In this document: piece by piece, positions 62,406-64,000 of the stretch
Numbering within the stretch: position 1 is the stretch's first letter
How the letters are laid out: every line of letters begins with the position of its first letter
DNA from: Micromonospora sp. ATCC 39149
GTDB lineage: Bacteria > Actinomycetota > Actinomycetes > Mycobacteriales > Micromonosporaceae
Direction of reading: 5' to 3'
NCBI RefSeq assembly: GCF_000158815.1
Contig: NZ_GG657738.1
Location: 4,331,303-4,395,302, forward strand
DNA length: 64,000 bases
Program-made: the position numbers and the translations under genes
The notes under the pieces: generated by a model
Seen by the model: the letters and a program-made list of their open reading frames with translations, nothing else
Told to the model about the DNA's origin: nothing
Database searches by the model: none

Positions 62406-63461
62406 TCAGGCCAGCAGATCGAGCAGGTCCCGCAGGACGCGAGGGTAGCCGTACTCGACGCGGAGCCGGTCCTGAATCTCACCGACCAGTCGTCCGTACC
62501 GTTCGTGCTCGGCCGAGAGCCGGCTCAGCGTTCCGGCCGGGTCGTCGCCGAGCATCAGGTGTTCCGCCTCGTCGCCGTAGACCGGCGCGAGGAACTTCGC
62601 GGCGACCGGGAGCACGGGCAGGCTGCCCGAGGCCAGCGTCTCGAACATCCGGGGGGTCAACAGGCCGGTGCTGGTGACCAGCGGCCGCACCAGGACCGGT
62701 GAGATCAGCGACCGGCCCATCTGCTCGACCACGTGGCCGAACGGCACGGGCGGATGCACCTCGACGCCGCGCGCCCGCAGCCAGCCCGGCTCGCTGAGCG
62801 TCGCCTCCTCGAAGCCCGCGCAACTGCCGCCGTCCCACCAGCGTCCGCACACCCGCAGCCGGCGCAGCGGCGGCCGGGCCGCCGCCGCGGCCTCGACCAT
62901 CTCGGTCATCGGCTCCCACCGCCACCAGTTGCTGCCGATGTACTGGAGGTCGTACGGGCGCGACTGCGCGCCGGTGCCCAGTTCCAGCGGGTGCCGCACC
63001 GGCGCTGCCAGGCCGAAGCACTTGAAGAACCGGGCGCCGGCCGGGAGCGGACCCAGCCGGGGTTGCAGGATCAGGTCGCTCAGGGTCGAGTACAACCGCC
63101 GCCAACTCTCCGCGGAGTACCGGCCCGACGCGCTGTCGCCGTCCCCGCCCTCCTCGGCACCCCAGTGCCCGTCGAAGTCGACGATGGCCCGGCGCTGTCG
63201 GGGGAACGCCTCGACGAGGTCCAGTTGCGCCTCGGTGAGGAACTGCTTGGCCTCGAACATGATCACCAGGTGGGTGCCCCAGCGGAGGTCCGGCTCGACC
63301 GGCAGGTGCCGGGCCGTCTCGGCGTCGACCCGGGACAGCGGGCCGCAGAGCCGCACCTCGCAGTCGGCCTCCCGGGCCGCCCGCACGTACGCGGCGACGG
63401 TCTGGCTGAACCCGGCCTGCCAGTGGAAGTTGCCCGCGACGAGAATCCGTGGCCTGCTCAT
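62406..63461 (-). CDS. CgeB-like glycosyltransferase
   Basis: 351 residues from ATG 63461; the frame is open further upstream only as a shadow of the next gene. N-terminal RILVAGNFHWQAGFSQTVAAYV and a C-terminal GT-B donor domain, TSTGLLTPRMFETLASGSLPVLP, whose E..ASG..P motif is shared with CgeB/spore-maturation-type transferases. The YIGSNWWRWEPMTE segment fits the family. Overlaps the start of the upstream GT2 gene's stop (ATGA, 63458-63461). Confidence 0.8.
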   Translation of the reverse strand: MSRPRILVAGNFHWQAGFSQTVAAYVRAAREADCEVRLCGPLSRVDAETARHLPVEPDLRWGTHLVIMFEAKQFLTEAQLDLVEAFPRQRRAIVDFDGHWGAEEGGDGDSASGRYSAESWRRLYSTLSDLILQPRLGPLPAGARFFKCFGLAAPVRHPLELGTGAQSRPYDLQYIGSNWWRWEPMTEMVEAAAAARPPLRRLRVCGRWWDGGSCAGFEEATLSEPGWLRARGVEVHPPVPFGHVVEQMGRSLISPVLVRPLVTSTGLLTPRMFETLASGSLPVLPVAAKFLAPVYGDEAEHLMLGDDPAGTLSRLSAEHERYGRLVGEIQDRLRVEYGYPRVLRDLLDLLA

Positions 63462-64000
63462 CCCCGCACGGTTTCCTTCCGCTCTCGGGCGCGGTCCACG
63501 CCCGTCCCTCGTGCCCGCAGCAGCCGGTGCCGCCGACGACGTTCCCGGATCACCGGGGCCTGGCGGGCCAGCCACCCGAGCGCCACGAAGGTCTCCCGCG
63601 CCCCGACGCCCGCGCTCGTCCGACCCGTCACGCCCCGCCCACGGACGTCGGAGAACAGCCAGCGGGCGGCGAGCCGGGCGGCCTTGGCCGGGGGCCAGTC
63701 CACATCGGTCAGCAGATAGTAGTAGCGGTTGCGGCGCATGTGTATCCGGCTGTACGCGCTCGCGGCGGTGCCACCGCCGCCTTTGTGCTGGATGCCGAGG
63801 TCGAGTAGGAGCGCCACCCGCCAGCCCGCCCACCGGGCCCGCCGGCACAGGTCGACCTCCTCGTAGTAGGTGTGGAACACCTCGTCGAGCAGGCCGACCT
63901 CGCGTAGCACGGCGGCCCGGACGAACAGCGCCGAGCCCTGCACGTACGCGTGCTCCAGGGTGCGCGGCGCGCGGTCGCGGACCGTCGCGGTGACGTGCGA
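63458..64000 (-). CDS. GT2 family glycosyltransferase, 5' end outside window
   Basis: The frame is open to the window edge, so about 180 C-terminal residues are seen. The start lies beyond 64000; a GTG at 63943 exists but lies inside the domain. YVQGSALFVRAAVLREVGLLDEVF, followed by YYEEVDLCRRARWAGW, is the C-terminal half of the GT-A domain with the ED acceptor-base region of rhamnosyl-type GT2 enzymes. A basic tail follows. Coupled to the CgeB-like gene (ATGA overlap). The cluster clearly continues to the right. Confidence 0.85.
   Translation of the reverse strand, partial: SHVTATVRDRAPRTLEHAYVQGSALFVRAAVLREVGLLDEVFHTYYEEVDLCRRARWAGWRVALLLDLGIQHKGGGGTAASAYSRIHMRRNRYYYLLTDVDWPPAKAARLAARWLFSDVRGRGVTGRTSAGVGARETFVALGWLARQAPVIRERRRRHRLLRARGTGVDRARERKETVRG

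Overview
This is high-GC actinobacterial DNA with strong G/C third positions, GTG starts and many ATGA/GTGA start-stop overlaps. A mycosin/type VII secretion module, an AccA3-type carboxylase, a GuaB1 homologue, a GGGCCC hairpin repeat family and an orthosomycin-type antibiotic locus all point to Micromonosporaceae, most likely Micromonospora (inference; no 16S rRNA or other species marker is present). No tRNA, rRNA, CRISPR array, transposase or integrase was seen.

Left part (1-25.7 kb) is core or accessory chromosome. It holds a truncated coiled-coil gene, a SCO6745-like protein, a double GNAT, a gamma-glutamylcyclotransferase-like protein and an LpdA-type quinone reductase. Next come a frameshifted threonyl-tRNA synthetase relic (about 4.7-4.9 kb), a DoxX-MarR-ABC-ABC operon encoding an asymmetric heterodimeric exporter, a divergent TetR, GuaB1 (GMP reductase type), the AccA3-type carboxylase, and a PadR-DrrA-DrrB exporter unit with two matching 16-bp operator-like palindromes. 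A methyltransferase-Maf pair, a small type VII secretion locus (mycosin, Pro/Gly-rich substrate, WXG-like partner), a short accE gene, a PASTA-less membrane Ser/Thr kinase, a GH25 lysozyme and a HAD hydrolase complete this part. Four copies of a roughly 50-bp double-palindrome repeat lie between genes here and none was seen in the antibiotic locus.

Right part (25.8-64 kb, running off the end) is the left portion of an orthosomycin (avilamycin/everninomicin family) biosynthetic gene cluster. Sugar supply: glucose-1-phosphate thymidylyltransferase and dTDP-glucose 4,6-dehydratase, a GalE-like epimerase, GDP-mannose 4,6-dehydratase, and a 2,3-dehydratase / 3-ketoreductase / 4-ketoreductase set that fits D-olivose. 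Tailoring: one sugar C-methyltransferase, four other methyltransferases, an aldo/keto reductase-fold protein lacking the usual lysine, an AviX12-like radical SAM epimerase, and three PhyH-type Fe(II)/2-oxoglutarate oxygenases, the class that makes orthoester and methylenedioxy bridges. Aromatic part: an iterative type I orsellinate synthase (KS-AT-DH-ACP, interrupted by two frameshifts as given), a KASIII-like acyltransferase that would move the aromatic acid to a sugar, and a flavin halogenase. Assembly: one GT1, one GT2-like, one GT4, one CgeB-like and one truncated GT2 glycosyltransferase. Export, resistance and regulation: a 14-TM MFS pump, a cation/proton antiporter, an RNA-methyltransferase-like protein and an 82-residue LuxR-type HTH protein.

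Six promoter regions of the cluster contain a 16-bp CTAG-type palindrome resembling the PAS-LuxR (PimM) operator; three are good matches and three weak. This suggests one LuxR-type regulator switches on several divergent units of the cluster. A 990-bp AT-richer gene-free interval upstream of the luxR-like gene carries one of these boxes plus direct repeats.
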